DNA of 64,000 bases. Origin: Allolobophora icterica. Taxonomy: Eukaryota; Annelida; Clitellata; Crassiclitellata; Lumbricidae. Both the position numbers and the translations under genes were made by a program. The DNA is taken from assembly GCA_963556255.1 (NCBI GenBank), contig OY744617.1:27507679-27571678 (forward strand). Reading direction: 5' to 3'. Shown here piece by piece: positions 12,289-35,077 of the stretch. Every line of letters starts with the position of its first letter. The stretch's first letter is position 1. Below the pieces are notes generated by a model that had not been told where the DNA came from, did no database searches, and saw only the letters and a program-made list of their open reading frames with translations.

Positions 12289-12534
12289 CTTGGCTGGAAC
12301 TGCTCGTTTTGAATGATAAGCAGGATTATCTTGATCGATGAATGCTCGAAAATTACTATTAATATAACTTTTTATTATTAATATTACTATTATTATTACT
12401 ATTGTTATTATATGAAGATTTGTAAAGCGCAAGTTAATGTAACTATATAAATACACCGCATGTGCAATTACTATAATAATTAAGTTACGAAGCATTTTAG
12501 GTTCAACTTCTTCTTCTTCTTTGGTTCTCTGCCC

Positions 12535-12945
12535 TTAGGCAGGTTCGTATGTCCATTCCTCTCGATGTTGAGCTTCCGCTTTCATCTGTCTGTAGCCGTC
12601 CCTCTTTATTGTCCAGTCTAGGAACATTGTTCTTGGTCTTCCTCTTGTCTTTTTCCCTTCCATTCTACCCTCGATGATATCTCGTAGCAGGGAATTTCCT
12701 CTCATTATATGGCCAATCCATCTTCTTTGACGCTCTCTGATTGTCCTCATCATGGATCTCTCCTCTCCCACCATTTGCAGTACTTCGTCATTTGTCTTGT
12801 GCTCTGTCCAGCTGATTCTCTCCATTCTACGCCATATCCACATTTCGAAGGCTTCTATCCTTTTGATGTCCTCCCCTCTTATAGTCCACGTTTCAGATCC
12901 GTATAGAACCACACTACAACTCTGGAAATAGAAGAAATGTGCCAT
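12535..12945 (-). pseudogene. Non-LTR retrotransposon reverse transcriptase, C-terminal fragment
   Basis: The frame reads through YGSETWTIRGEDIKRIEAFEM, WIWRRMERISWTEHKTNDEVL, RRWIGHIMRGNSLL and EGKKTRGRPR. This is the conserved C-terminal tail of LINE-type reverse transcriptases, downstream of the polymerase core. The catalytic YADD region and endonuclease are missing, so this is a 5'-truncated dead copy. Confidence 0.85.
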
Positions 12946-13916
12946 GGACGCTAAATTACTTACTCACTTTCCGAATAAACACGAATAGTAACGACCTAAG
13001 TAACGACGTAGGCCCTATAATTTATGTAAGACGTCAACGTTTTATCCGATTGTTTATACGATGACGTCATTTTTGGACATCGTTTCGCGTCGTGGAAACG
13101 CGTTGATGAGGTCCATCTTGAAAACCAACTTACAAAAGATGGGACGAATTCACAGTAAATCGTCGAAATTGTTCATCAGAATCAGTAGAAATTAGACGAA
13201 ACAACTGTTTCTTTTGAAGGAACAAACCGATCATTGATCGAATGATCGAACGATTTGTCATTTCGAAAAGAAAACATCTGAGAGAAGATCGAAGCTAAAC
13301 GTAAGAATAATTGTTTCGCTTTATGACACAAATTGATAAATGAATGTTTAGGCCTATATAGGGCCTTAACCCCATTTGATCGATTGATAGATCAAAAAGT
13401 CTAATCTAATCTGCGGACTTTTCCCCGTTATCATAATTGACAACGTTATCACACTGCGCAAATCTAGGCTAAGCATTGCGCAGTTGGTGGCACGTGACAA
13501 CGACGGACTAGTGCGTTCCATGGAGGGAAACGTACATCGTGTTCTTCGGGGGCTATTTCTACCAGTTGCTAAGAGGAATTATATAATCTTCGCCCAAGTT
13601 CTCACCAATTTGAACTCCCCAGTAAGGATGATAGGAACTTTATTGCCAGAGCCCTATTTGCTATTATCTACAGCCATCCTTAATCTCCACAAATTATGCT
13701 ACATCACATGCGTTGTGACAAAAATCATTTTTTAGATTTAGCTATATTTATTATTCTGATGTGATTGATTCCCATGTTAATGTAGGCCTACCTGGCTGCG
13801 GTGTGCCATCCAGTTTTCTTTGATAAACGAGTATGCATAAATGTTATCATAATGCGACAACGGTCGCTTTACGCAGACCCAAAAGCGTAGGCTAACCAGC
13901 CGAGATCGATCCTTTA

Positions 13917-14025
13917 AGCTTCTGTTTAACGACGCTGTGTCATAACAAAGATGATTATCGTCTCCCTCCTCCTTTCTCAAGGCATGGAATAATTGGCATT
14001 ACCAAAGTACAGGCAGTGGCGGAGT
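13917..14025. repeat. Dispersed repeat shared with 27295-27400
   Basis: Both blocks contain GACGCTGTGTCATAAYAAAGATGATTA, a pyrimidine-rich CCTCCTCCTTT stretch and GCAGTGGYGGAGTT. I do not recognise the class. Confidence 0.6.
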
Positions 14026-14089
14026 TTGATCGATCCATAAGATCCCGTGACGTAAATAGGCCCAACTAGTTTAGGTCGAAGGTCATCGG

Positions 14090-14312
14090 TATGATAGGAT
14101 AGTGATATCATTTTCTTAGGCACCTCTCTCCGTTTCCGTCTGATCTTCCCACTTACACGGTGTACGGTCAGTGGACCTATTGTTGCAGAGTTGACATGGT
14201 CGCGTAAATGTCGAAACAAATTTCTGCCTTGGCTTAGATAATTGGATTTGAACTCCCGACCTTTCGATTGACGGTCTCGTACACTAATCACTAGACTATC
14301 ACGTATCACAAA
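14090..14312 (-). repeat. tRNA-derived SINE (family A), reversed
   Basis: Reversed B box (TTTGAACTCCCGACC) and A-box region (ACTAATCACTAGACTATCACG), with the body containing ACGGTGTACGGTCAGTGGAC and CGAAACAAATTTCTGCC. It matches the copies at 31118 (plus) and 51290-51490 (minus). Confidence 0.75.
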
Positions 14313-14544
14313 GCCGCCAAAGCGTCTTATTCCTATTATGCTGGCCTGATGTATTGTTATGATGATATATAATTATAATTATATGGACTTGCTTAACTTT
14401 CTTCTGTAGATCACATGCGTCCGATTCTACGATTCTAATGATTCTACTGATTCTACGATTCTACGTTTCTACTGATTCTCCGATTCAACGATTCTACTGA
14501 AGTGCCAATTCGCCGCACGTGAACTCGGTCACCTTTGTCTCTCT

Positions 14545-17515
14545 TTCTGTTTGGGTGTGGGTGCGTGTGTTGGCGTGGGTGTGGGTGCGTGTGTGATGGT
14601 GTGGGTGTGTTGGTGTGGGTGTGGGTTCGTGTGTGATGGTGTGGGTGTGTGAGTTGGTGTGGGTGTGGGTGCGTGTGAGATGGTGTGGGTGTGTGTGTGT
14701 TGGTGTGGATGTGGGTGCGTGTGTGATGGTGTGGGTGTGTGTGTGTTGGTGTTGGTGTGGGTACGTGTGTGATGGTGCGGGTGTGTGTGTGTGTGTGTGT
14801 GTGGGTGTGGGTGTGTTTGTGTTGGTGGGGGTGTGGCTGCCTGTGTGATGGTGTGTGTGGGTGCGTGTGTGTTGGTGTGGGTGTGGGTGCGTGTGTGATG
14901 GTGTGGTTGTGTGTGTGCTAGTCGTAGTACCCCATGGAGCCCCTGGCGTGGCGTAAATCCCCGTAAGCTCCATTGGTTACTACGACTAGGTGGGTGTATG
15001 TGTTGGTGTGGGTGTGTGTGTGTGTTGGTGTGGGTGTGGGTGCGTGTGTGATGGTGTGTGTGTGTGGGTGCGTGTGTGTTGGTGTGGGTGTGGGTGCGTG
15101 TGTGATGGTGTGGGTGTGTGTGTGCTAGTCGTAGTACCCCATGGAGCCCCTGGCGTGGCGTAAAACCCCGTAAGCTCCATTGGCTACTACGACTAGGTGG
15201 GTGTGTGTGTTGGTGTGTGTGTGTTGGTGTGGGTGTGGGTGCGTGTGTGTTGGTGTGGGTGTGGGTGCGTGTGTGATGGTGTGGGTGTGCGTGTGTGCTA
15301 GTCGTAGTACCCCATGGAGCCCCTGGCGTGGCGTAAAACCCCGTAAGCTCCATTGGTTACTACGACTAGGTGGGTGTGTGTGTTGGTGTGGGTGTGTGTG
15401 TGTTGGTGTGGGTGTGGGTGCGTGTGTGATGGTGTGTGTGTGTGGGTGCGTGTGTGTTGGTGTGGGTGTGGGTGCGTGTGTGATGATGTGGGTGTGGGTG
15501 CGTGTGTGATGGTGTGGGTGTGTGTGTGTGTGCTAGTCGTAGTACCCCATGGAGCCCCTGGCGTGGCGTAAATCCCCGTAAGCTCCATTGGTTACTACGA
15601 CTAGGTGGGTGTATGTGTTGGTGTGGGTGTGTGTGTGTTGGTGTGGGTGTGGGTGCGTGTGTGATGGTGTGTGTGTGTGGGTGCGTGTGGGTTGGTGTGG
15701 GTGTGGGTGCGTGAATGATGGTGTGGGTGTGTGTGTGTGTGCTAGTCGTAGTACCCCATGGAGCCCCTGGCGTGGCGTAAAACCCCGTAAGCTCCATTGG
15801 CTACTACGACTAGGTGTGTGTGTGTGTTGGTGTGTGTGTGTTGGTGTGGGTGTGGGTGCGTGTGTGTTGGTGTGGGTGTGGGTGCGTGTGTGATGGTGTG
15901 GGTGTGTGTGTGTGCTAGTCGTAGTACCCCATGGAGCCCCTGGCGTGGCGTAAAACCCCGTAAGCTCCATTGGCTACTACGACTAGGTGGGTGTGTGTGT
16001 TGGTGTGTGTGTGTGTGTTGGTGTGGGTGTGGGTGCGTGTGTGTTGGTGTGGGTGTGGGTGCGTGTGTGATGGTGTGGGTGTGCGTGTGTGCTAGTCGTA
16101 GTACCCCATGGAGCCCCGGGCGTGGCGTAAAACCCCGTAAGCTCCATTGGTTACTACGACTAGGTGGGTGTGTGTGTTGGTGTGGGCGTGTGTGTGTGTG
16201 TGTTGGTGTGGGTGCGTGTGTGATGGTGTGTGTGTGTGGGTGCGTGTGTGTTGGTGTGGGTGCGTGTGTGATGGTGTGGGTGTGTGTGTGCTAGTCGTAG
16301 TACCCCATGGAGCCCCTGGCGTGGCGTAAAACCCCGTAAGCTCCATTGGCTACTACGACTAGGTGGGTGTGTGTGTTGGTGTGTGTGTGTGTTGGTGTGG
16401 GTGTGGGTGCGTGTGTGATGGTGTGTGTGTGTGGGTGCGTGTGTGTTGGTGTGGGTGTGGGTGCGTGTGTGATGGTGTGGGTGTGTGTGCGTGCTAGTCG
16501 TAGTACCCCATGGAGCCCCTGGCGTGGCGTAAAACCCCGTAAGCTCCATTGGGTACTACGACTAGGTGTGTGTGTGTTGGTGTGGGTGTGTGTGTGTGCG
16601 TGGGTGTGGGTGCGTGTGTGATGGTGTGTGTGTGTGGGTGCGTGTGTGTTGGTGTGGGTGTGGGTGCGTGTGTGATGGTGTGTGTGTGTGGGTGCGTGTG
16701 TGTTGGTGTGGGTGTGGGTGCGTGTGTGATGGTGTGGGTGTGTGTGCGTGCTAGTCGTAGTACCCCATGGAGCCCCTGGCGTGGCGTAAAACCCCGTAAG
16801 CTCCATGGGGTACTACGACTAGGTAGGTGTGTGTGTTTGTGTGGGTGTGTGTGTGGGTGTGGGTGCGTGTGTGATGGTGTGGGTGTGTGTGGGTGGGTGT
16901 GGGTGCGTGTGTGTTGGTGTGGGTGTGGGTGCGTGTGTGATGGTGTGGGTGTGTGTGTGTGTGCTAGTCGTAGTACCCCATGGAGCCCCCGGCGTGGCGT
17001 AAAACCCCGTAAGCTCCATTGGGTACTACGACTAGGTGGGTTTGTGTGTTTGTGTGGGTGTGTGTGTGTGTGTGTGTGTGGGTGTGGGTGCGTGTGTGAT
17101 GGTGTGTGTGTGTGTGTGGGTGTGGGTGCGTGTGTTGGTGTGGGTGTGGGTGCGTGTGTGATGGTGTGGGTGTATGTGTGTGCTAGTCGTAGTACCCCAT
17201 GGAGCCCCTGGCGTGGCGTAAAACCCCGTAAGCTCCATGAGGTACTACGACTAGGTGGGTGTGTGTGTTGGTGTGGAGGTGTGTATGTGGGTGTGCGTGC
17301 GTGTGTGATGTTGTGGGTGCGTGTGTGATGTTGTGGGTGAGTGAGTGTGTGTGTGTGTGGGTGTGTGTGTATGTGTGTGTGGGTGTGGGTGTGTGTGTGT
17401 GTGTGTGCGTGTGTGCGTGCGTGTGTGTGAGTGTGTGTGTGTAGGTGTTTGTGTGTGTATGTGTGTGTAGGTGTTTGTGTGTGTAGGTGTGTGTGTGTGT
17501 GTGTGTGTTTGTAGG
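14545..17515. repeat. GT-rich array carrying twelve 72-bp foldback modules
   Basis: Twelve modules of exactly 72 bp start at 14918, 15125, 15298, 15533, 15742, 15915, 16092, 16291, 16494, 16751, 16964 and 17183. Each begins CTAGTCGTAGTA and ends TACTACGACTAG; the 23-bp arms are inverted repeats of one another (perfect in the 16751 copy, one to a few mismatches elsewhere). Between them are GTGTGGGTGCGTGTGTGATG-type spacers of about 100-185 bp. The long frames in this block on both strands are low-complexity artefacts. Confidence 0.95.
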
Positions 17516-18569
17516 GTCGCAAGGGCGGAGAATGGAAGTCAGAACGGATGATCGAAAGTCTCGGAAGACGGATTCAGGATCGCGATCATGAGCGTCAATA
17601 TCTGGAAACGGAACGAGCAAGCAAGACAAGAAATTATAAATTGGATAATATCCGACCCCGCTGTAACGAAACAAAACCTGCATAGCCTATAGTCTTTTTA
17701 AAGTTATCAATGAACTGCTTTGCAAACCAGTTCTCTGATCAGATCAGACTAGACGACTAGAGGTAGAAACAGCTTGAACAAAATATTAACATGTGCAAAA
17801 CTGTCTAGTGTCAGACGAACACTAGTATGGAACTATGGATTAACATTGCAAGACATTTTTACTGTTTACTGCAAACTCTTCAATAATGCTAAACCGAATA
17901 TACTTGCTGAATTATGAGCTAATTATAATAATTATAATTTTATGATAGAAAAAGAATCTTGCAAAATCAGTTAGGCCTACTTTGTTTCCGTATTTGCTAA
18001 TAATCTGACACTGAATTGTCACGCTCAAATCATAATCATGCTACATGTAGGCCTATTCAGTATCAGTTTAAAATTCTCCACTTTGGTTAACTGTATACGG
18101 CTGGTTAGCTATACATTGGTTAAAGCGTACAGCTATAGGCGTCTCTCTGTGCGACGATGTCACTACGGCGTAGCTATAGGAATGGTGCGGCCGCATCGCG
18201 GGCGATGTATAAGGGACTTCTAATAGGGCGGCAAACTGAGGTGCATAAGACAATAATCACCACCCTATTATTTCAATGGTCATCACGTGACGACAACGAA
18301 AGCCTAGACCCAAAAGCGCCAGATTTGGCCGATGAGAAGCATCAGACTCGATATCTTATCGAGTTTTAACTCAAGTTAAACTGACCCGAGCTATCTGCCT
18401 GTCTATGAAAGCCCATGCGACGAGTATTACGTATTAAGCTACATGTATATAGACCGCTGTCAAAGCCTTTCTGGTTTTTATCGGACACATGCACTGACAC
18501 TCCCCATTCCTCTCTGAGGCTCTCTCTCTCTCACTCGTTGTTTTAGGATAGCGCATAGCGCGTGTCAGA
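17516..18569. other. Intergenic, no gene recognised
   Basis: Short frames exist but show no domain or composition bias. Nothing else is recognised. Confidence 0.5.
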
Positions 18570-18715
18570 TTAAAGCCTCATTCACTGGCGTAAACTTGTC
18601 CAAAATATTGGGGGGGGGCGCATTTGGTTATTCATTCTACACTTGTTGCATTGGATGGACATTTCAATTATTGGGGGCATGTGCCCCGGTTCCCCCTCCC
18701 AGAGTCTACGCCTAT
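18570..18715. mobile_element. MITE, inverted relative of 8830-8985
   Basis: It contains CAAAATATTG, CTACACTTGTTGCATTGGATG and CAATTATTGGGGGCATGTGCC and ends GTCTACGCCTATGG, which is the reverse complement order of the other copy. Confidence 0.6.
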
Positions 18716-18984
18716 GGCCTCATTCCTGTTGGGATTGCTGAAGATTAAAAGCTATAGCTTTCAACAGCTAATGTACACCTCTGACGATAGTTGTCAGGCC
18801 CAAAGCATCAGGTTCAAGCATACATGAAGCATATATGTAGTCGCCCAGGTTGACCTAATTAGTTTAAGGAGAGAGTTGCACTTAGGGAAGTCGATTCAAC
18901 TTTGAAGAAATATAACGACAAAAACGAAAACCAGCTCTAGTCTTTTGATTTGATCTCTCTGAAGCAAAAAGAATTATGTACATG

Positions 18985-19313
18985 CATAGGCGTTATCTGT
19001 GGGGGGGACGAGGGCATCCGTACTCCCCACTTTTTGGACTGAGGGGAACCGTACCGCCCACTTTTTAAACAATGCCAAAATGCCAATCAATATTTTATTT
19101 TGCCAGATATCACAGTCTCAGCCTTGCTTCGTGTATGTAGACAGAGTGAGGAGTAGGCCCTATGTATCGCAAAAATACGAAAGTACTTGTATTGACACAA
19201 AAATTAATGAGAATACTGGCACGGTATAATATGTCCAAAATTTTCTTCATGCGAAAAGCGAAAGTGGAGAAGAAATTGGTACCCCACACTTTATAGACGA
19301 ATGTTACGCTCCT
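18985..19313. mobile_element. Non-autonomous DNA element, relative at 56597-56790
   Basis: The ends read ATAGGCGTTATCTGTGGGGG and GAATGTTACGCTCCTGTG. The interior shares TTTTTAAACAATGCCAAAATGCCAATCAATATTTTATT-like and CTTGCTTCGTG segments (inverted) with the 56.6-kb fragment. Confidence 0.55.
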
Positions 19314-19416
19314 GTGTACAGGTAAGGTGGGCATGATACAAAAAGTATTAAATCTGACGCCTAGCGATTGAATTATGAGACATAACTCCGTAGGTCCGCA
19401 ACAACCTCGCTGTGGC

Positions 19417-19581
19417 CAGGGGCATCTACACCATAGAAACCTTGGAGCAAATGCTCCATCCAAGAAATGGGATGGGGGATCTGTCAGTGTGTGCGCCACC
19501 ATTTTATGGGAAGGAACGGGGAGGGGGGAGAAGAGGGGAAGGGGAAGTTGCTGAAATGACTTAGGGGGATAGACGCCTCTG
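19417..19581. mobile_element. hAT-type MITE copy (family with 28288)
   Basis: It starts CAGGGGCATCTACACCATAG, has GGAGCAAATGCTCCATCC and a purine-rich centre, and ends ATAGACGCCTCTG. Flanking 8-mers do not match, so the duplication has decayed or the ends have shifted. Confidence 0.75.
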
Positions 19582-19599
19582 CATCTATTGATTATTTCG

Positions 19600-20629
19600 T
19601 TTGATTAGTTGCATGTCTATTGCCTAGCTTATACGCAATTTTTTATGAATTGTATGACGTGCGTTTACGACCTGCAAGGCTGCTTCGTTGTGTAACGCAA
19701 ACGGTGGGTGTGAAGTGTAGGCGCTACAAAATCAGCTCATTTGAAGTGTGAAACATGTGAAAAGTGTTATATAACAAGCTAATGCTCATTGGTCGGGCGT
19801 AATAACAGCCAACCAATGGCCAATAAGACTTGTATCACGTGGTTTATTACATAATTTGGCGAGAGCGATGTTATGAAACAGCAAAAGCGAAAATATATCA
19901 AATCGTAAATAAGAGCTTTTCGTTTTGTTGATGTAAGTGCGAAATAAATTTTTCCACTTTATAGAGTTATTAATTCGTTATAAGTTTTGTGGTATGAGCG
20001 GTGAAACGGTGGGGAGTTTCTGTGGGCCGTGACTCGACCTACTTCTCGCAAGATGTAATGTTGCTCGCGTTAACCATTGATTAGCAGTATGCCCTTGTTT
20101 GAACTTGTTAGTAAGTAGACGGTTTGCAAGGTAGGGCATTTGAGGTCTTGAAACTTTTACATTCTGTGTACTGTATAGTTACAACAGTTGGAAATCAGAA
20201 ATGAGTTTTGAAGAAGCTTGTCGTCGGCATGTTTTAGTTATACCTCAGGATTCGTAATGGGAAGCGGTGTCCTGTAACTGGTGTTCGAAACAATTTCTGG
20301 GGCGATGGTATTGATAGATGTAAAAGAAAAATGCGTTTCAACCAGACCACGAAGTATGTTTGGTTTCAACTTAGCTATTGGTTTAACGAATGAGCAGTAA
20401 ACATATGCATTAACATTTTTATAGTTTACAATCTCACAGCACTGTTTCATTTGCTATAATACCAATACCATGCCTCGAATAACACAGAATTGTTATATTG
20501 TGCTACAGAATCCTCATTTTCTGAACTGCCGAATGTTTATACACTTGGAAAAGATTGTGACAGCAGCCTACATGGTGGTTAAATCGGGATTTGTTGTTTT
20601 CCAGCAGACTGCAGTTTCTAGATAAGTGA
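19600..20629 (+). promoter_or_regulatory. Probable LONRF upstream/5' UTR region
   Basis: This region lies directly upstream of the LONRF start codon. At 19788-19830 there is a cluster of CCAAT/ATTGG motifs (CATTGGTC, AACCAATGGCCAATAAG). No TATA box stands out and the transcription start cannot be placed from sequence alone. Confidence 0.3.
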
Positions 20630-32390
<11,761 letters not shown>

Positions 32391-32506
32391 TGACCTGCGC
32401 ACATGTGTGTGTGTATAGGTGGTCTTCAAAATTGGACACTAATCTATTGTGGAAGCTAATCTAATCTATGGTGCGGGTGTCGAAATGGATAAGCATCAAT
32501 TGCTGG

Positions 32507-33276
32507 TAGGGCATAGCCGGGTACTGACCCGGATAACCGGAAATTCCGGGTATTCAACACCCGGAAGACACCCGGACCCGGAGCTGAAAGGTCATCCGGG
32601 TCCGGGTGGGTAACTGTCAACTAATGTAACATAATGTAATGACATCAGGAACAGTACGTTGCCTTGGCGACAGCCTTTGGCTGTTCATGATCTGCCGGCA
32701 TTTTCTTTTGATTATTGAGAACTCCAGCAAGTCCCTCTCCCCTCCTCCTTTCGCCTATGCCCCGACAATTTCCTTTGATGCTAAGAACTCCATCAAGTCC
32801 CTCTCCCTCCTCCTTTCGCCTAGACACCGACAATTTCCTTTGATGTTGAGAACTCTATTAAGTCCCTCTCCCCTCCTCCTTTTGCCTATGACAATTTCGT
32901 TTGATTGTTAAGAACTCCATCAAGTCCCTCTCCCCTCCACCTTTCGCCGATGCACCGACAATTTCTTTTGATTATAGAGAGCTCCAGCAAGTTCCTCTCC
33001 CCTCCTCCTTTCACCTATACGCGGACAGTTCTCTTTGATTATTGAGAACGCCAGCTAGTCCCTCTCTGCCACCCTTTTCGACCATTGCAGAGGTTTTCCT
33101 TGTTTATTAAAATGTTCTGAAGTTGATTCGTAGAGGGTAGAATGGAGTTATTTTTTCGCGACATTCAGATTAGAGATTACTTTTAGTTTTAATACCCGGA
33201 CCCGGTACCCGGACCCGGCAGATTTTTATTCAAACTACTTGGACCCGGTTGAAAAACGGCACCCGGCTATGCCCTA
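32507..33276. mobile_element. Non-autonomous hAT-like element, 770 bp, with 8-bp target duplication
   Basis: The inverted termini are TAGGGCATAGCCGGGT (16 bp exact). The flanking duplication ATTGCTGG is at 32499-32506 and 33277-33284. CCCGG-rich subterminal regions flank a minisatellite of about 60 bp (AAGTCCCTCTCCCCTCCTCC cores) between 32690 and 33080. It lies about 115 bp past the LONRF stop, so it may be in the 3' UTR. Confidence 0.85.
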
Positions 33277-33284
33277 ATTGCTGG

Positions 33285-34011
33285 TCACTTCTAACAGAAA
33301 CTGATGTGAGGGTCCTGGCTTGCCAATTGTGAAACGCAGAACCGTCTTCCACAGGAATTGCGGCTTCAGCCTTACTCTTCCCCTGTTCCAGAAATGACTG
33401 GAGTCTACTTTATTTGTTAGTGATAGCACTGATTTGGGCCGGGAGCTCCTCTGAATCGTTGAGTGGCGCTTTGGTAATTGTTCAATTACAATTACTGAGG
33501 TACAGTTTAATTCAATTGTTTGCTTCTCTCTGTGTGGAAACTCCTGAGAAATGTGGGCTTGAGTTGGACCAATCATTTGTGTATGTTTGAAATACAAAGC
33601 AGGACGCCTTTCTGAAAATACTGACCGGTACTGGTACTCATATGCAGACCCAAGAGAATGGGAAACTGAGTTGACACGAGGTGACCTAATGGATGGTCAT
33701 AAAGATAATACTCTGTACTGTGAGATTGGCATTTCAGGCACATGTGCTGCCATCTTTTAAAGTTTCAGTGCACTTGAAGGCATGTTACCAATGATTGAGA
33801 GGTGTATAATGGACCGTATCCTCCGACTTGACTAAGCAAAATTTGTGTTTCTGGATGGATCCAGAGTTTAACGACATCTAGTGGCAACAAAGGCTGTTGA
33901 CATCGACAAAAATTATTTTGGTATAATATTTGTGAGTCTGATTACTAAGTTCTGCTTTAAACGTTCTTCAGCAGAACGAGGATTGACATGAACTGCTGAC
34001 TGCTTATGCTT
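33285..34011. other. Intergenic, nothing recognised
   Basis: No gene or clear repeat is seen between the hAT-like element and the Polinton insertion, apart from a short GGCGCT tail-like piece near 33465. Confidence 0.5.
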
Positions 34012-34017
34012 TCAGAT
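34012..34017. repeat. Polinton target site duplication, left
   Basis: TCAGAT here is repeated at 52261-52266. Six-base duplications are characteristic of Polinton integration. The right copy shares its first T with the outermost base of the terminal repeat. Confidence 0.85.
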
Positions 34018-34254
34018 AGTAGATTAGAAGTGGGGTTTTGAGCGCAGGAGCTACAAAAAGCTGCTTGATATAAAGACTGCCTATACAGAAAAAGGGTCCA
34101 CAGAGGCCTACAGGACCCACAGACCCTTATCAACGATCGGTTTCCAAGCAGTGTCTGTGGCTATCGTGGCTTAGAAGTCTTTTGAATCATGGTGTTAAGT
34201 GAGTCTTTGAAATCAGGCTCAATAGAAAGTCCTTTGATATAAAGACCGTCTCTA
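34018..34254 (+). repeat. Polinton left terminal inverted repeat
   Basis: From 34019 to 34199 (181 bp) it reads as identical to the reverse complement of the right terminus. Similarity then becomes gapped and ends at GACCGTCTCTA (34244-34254). Confidence 0.93.
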
Positions 34255-34465
34255 AGCCAATTCGGCCAAAGCCAAAAAATAAGGATCGTGGATTGCCCTA
34301 ACACATCAAACCGCAAGAGTGTCGTTTGCTGCCGGCCGAGACCCTCCCACGAGGCCGGCCCAAACCATTGGAGTGTGCCAGTAAAAATTATAGCCCACTA
34401 ATCGTACGGCGGTGGTGCGCTAGGAATAACGGACTCACTACTCCAACCGCCTACGACGAAAATTT
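34255..34465. other. Polinton left subterminal non-coding region
   Basis: No gene. At 34332-34361 the 7-bp arms GCCGGCC and GGCCGGC could form a hairpin downstream of the leftmost gene; whether it ends transcription is unknown. Confidence 0.4.
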
Positions 34466-35071
34466 TTATATCGTGGTTCGCGGAGAAGACCCAGCGCTGG
34501 TTAGTTTCTTGATTAGTTCTGCCACCATCTGGTCTTTGCTTTGACTCGGCAACTCTTTTTTTCCATTCTTGCTTTGTATATCACGCTTCATCGTTCTATA
34601 TTTCTCCTCCTCTCCCAAAATAAGCTTATATTCTTCATCGCTAATAGCCGTGTCCTCTAACGCCTTAGAAATGTGGTCATGAACAGTGTTTAGCTTACTC
34701 TCCGCCAAAATACAAATTTCGTCGTGTTTTGAAGCTTTAGCAACAAAACTTCTACTTACAACATTTCCAATAATATCCAGAAAACTCGTCGCTATGGCCA
34801 AACTCTCTAGAACAATACCAGGAATAAAACCAATACCAGTGGCTAGCATAGCTGCCCCACCCACCCCAGTTCCAAGACTAACTATAGCAAGGCCGGCCGA
34901 GGCCCCATTAGCCACATCTACAACCCTCTTATACTTTTTGCACAGTTGTCCTCGACTTATCGCCTCAGATCTCAGGAATGCTTCTACTTCACCGATCTTC
35001 TGCAGACGAAACGTCTGCGACTTCGTGTCTGACGAAATTGTCGGCTCCGTAAGCGTTGGATACAAAGCCAT
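34466..35071 (-). CDS. Polinton accessory protein with paired hydrophobic segments, 201 aa
   Basis: I do not recognise a named function. The protein has a charged N-terminus, a Gly/Ala-rich hydrophobic region near residues 53-105 that could make two membrane-spanning hairpin helices (ASAGLAIVSLGTGVGGAA then IGFIPGIVLESLAIATSFL), and a charged helical C-terminal half (HDEICILAESKLNTVHDHIS, ISDEEYKLILGEEEKY). Proteins with this layout are, as I recall, common beside Polinton genes in invertebrate genomes. It is the leftmost gene, 6 bp downstream of the 184-aa gene. A TATA-like CTATAAAAAACA directly precedes the ATG. A membrane-active or entry-related role is only a guess. Confidence 0.75.
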   Translation of the reverse strand: MALYPTLTEPTISSDTKSQTFRLQKIGEVEAFLRSEAISRGQLCKKYKRVVDVANGASAGLAIVSLGTGVGGAAMLATGIGFIPGIVLESLAIATSFLDIIGNVVSRSFVAKASKHDEICILAESKLNTVHDHISKALEDTAISDEEYKLILGEEEKYRTMKRDIQSKNGKKELPSQSKDQMVAELIKKLTSAGSSPRTTI

Positions 35072-35077
35072 TGTTTT

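Noticed and set aside
12133..12495. 120-aa frame on the minus strand
   Set aside because: It is composed of a MITE copy plus ATT-rich DNA; the same translated stretch recurs wherever the MITE occurs.
13484..13735. 83-aa frame near 13.5 kb as a host exon
   Set aside because: No domain, no splice context and no neighbouring coding signal.
14918..17254. CRISPR-like repeat-spacer array
   Set aside because: This is animal DNA. The 72-bp modules are far too long for CRISPR repeats, the spacers are low-complexity GT repeats similar to one another, and there are no cas genes.
14494..17683. Long His/Thr/Pro-rich and Cys/Val/Gly-rich open frames on both strands
   Set aside because: They arise from GT/AC-rich repeats that lack stops; both strands are open over the same bases and no non-repetitive domain is present.
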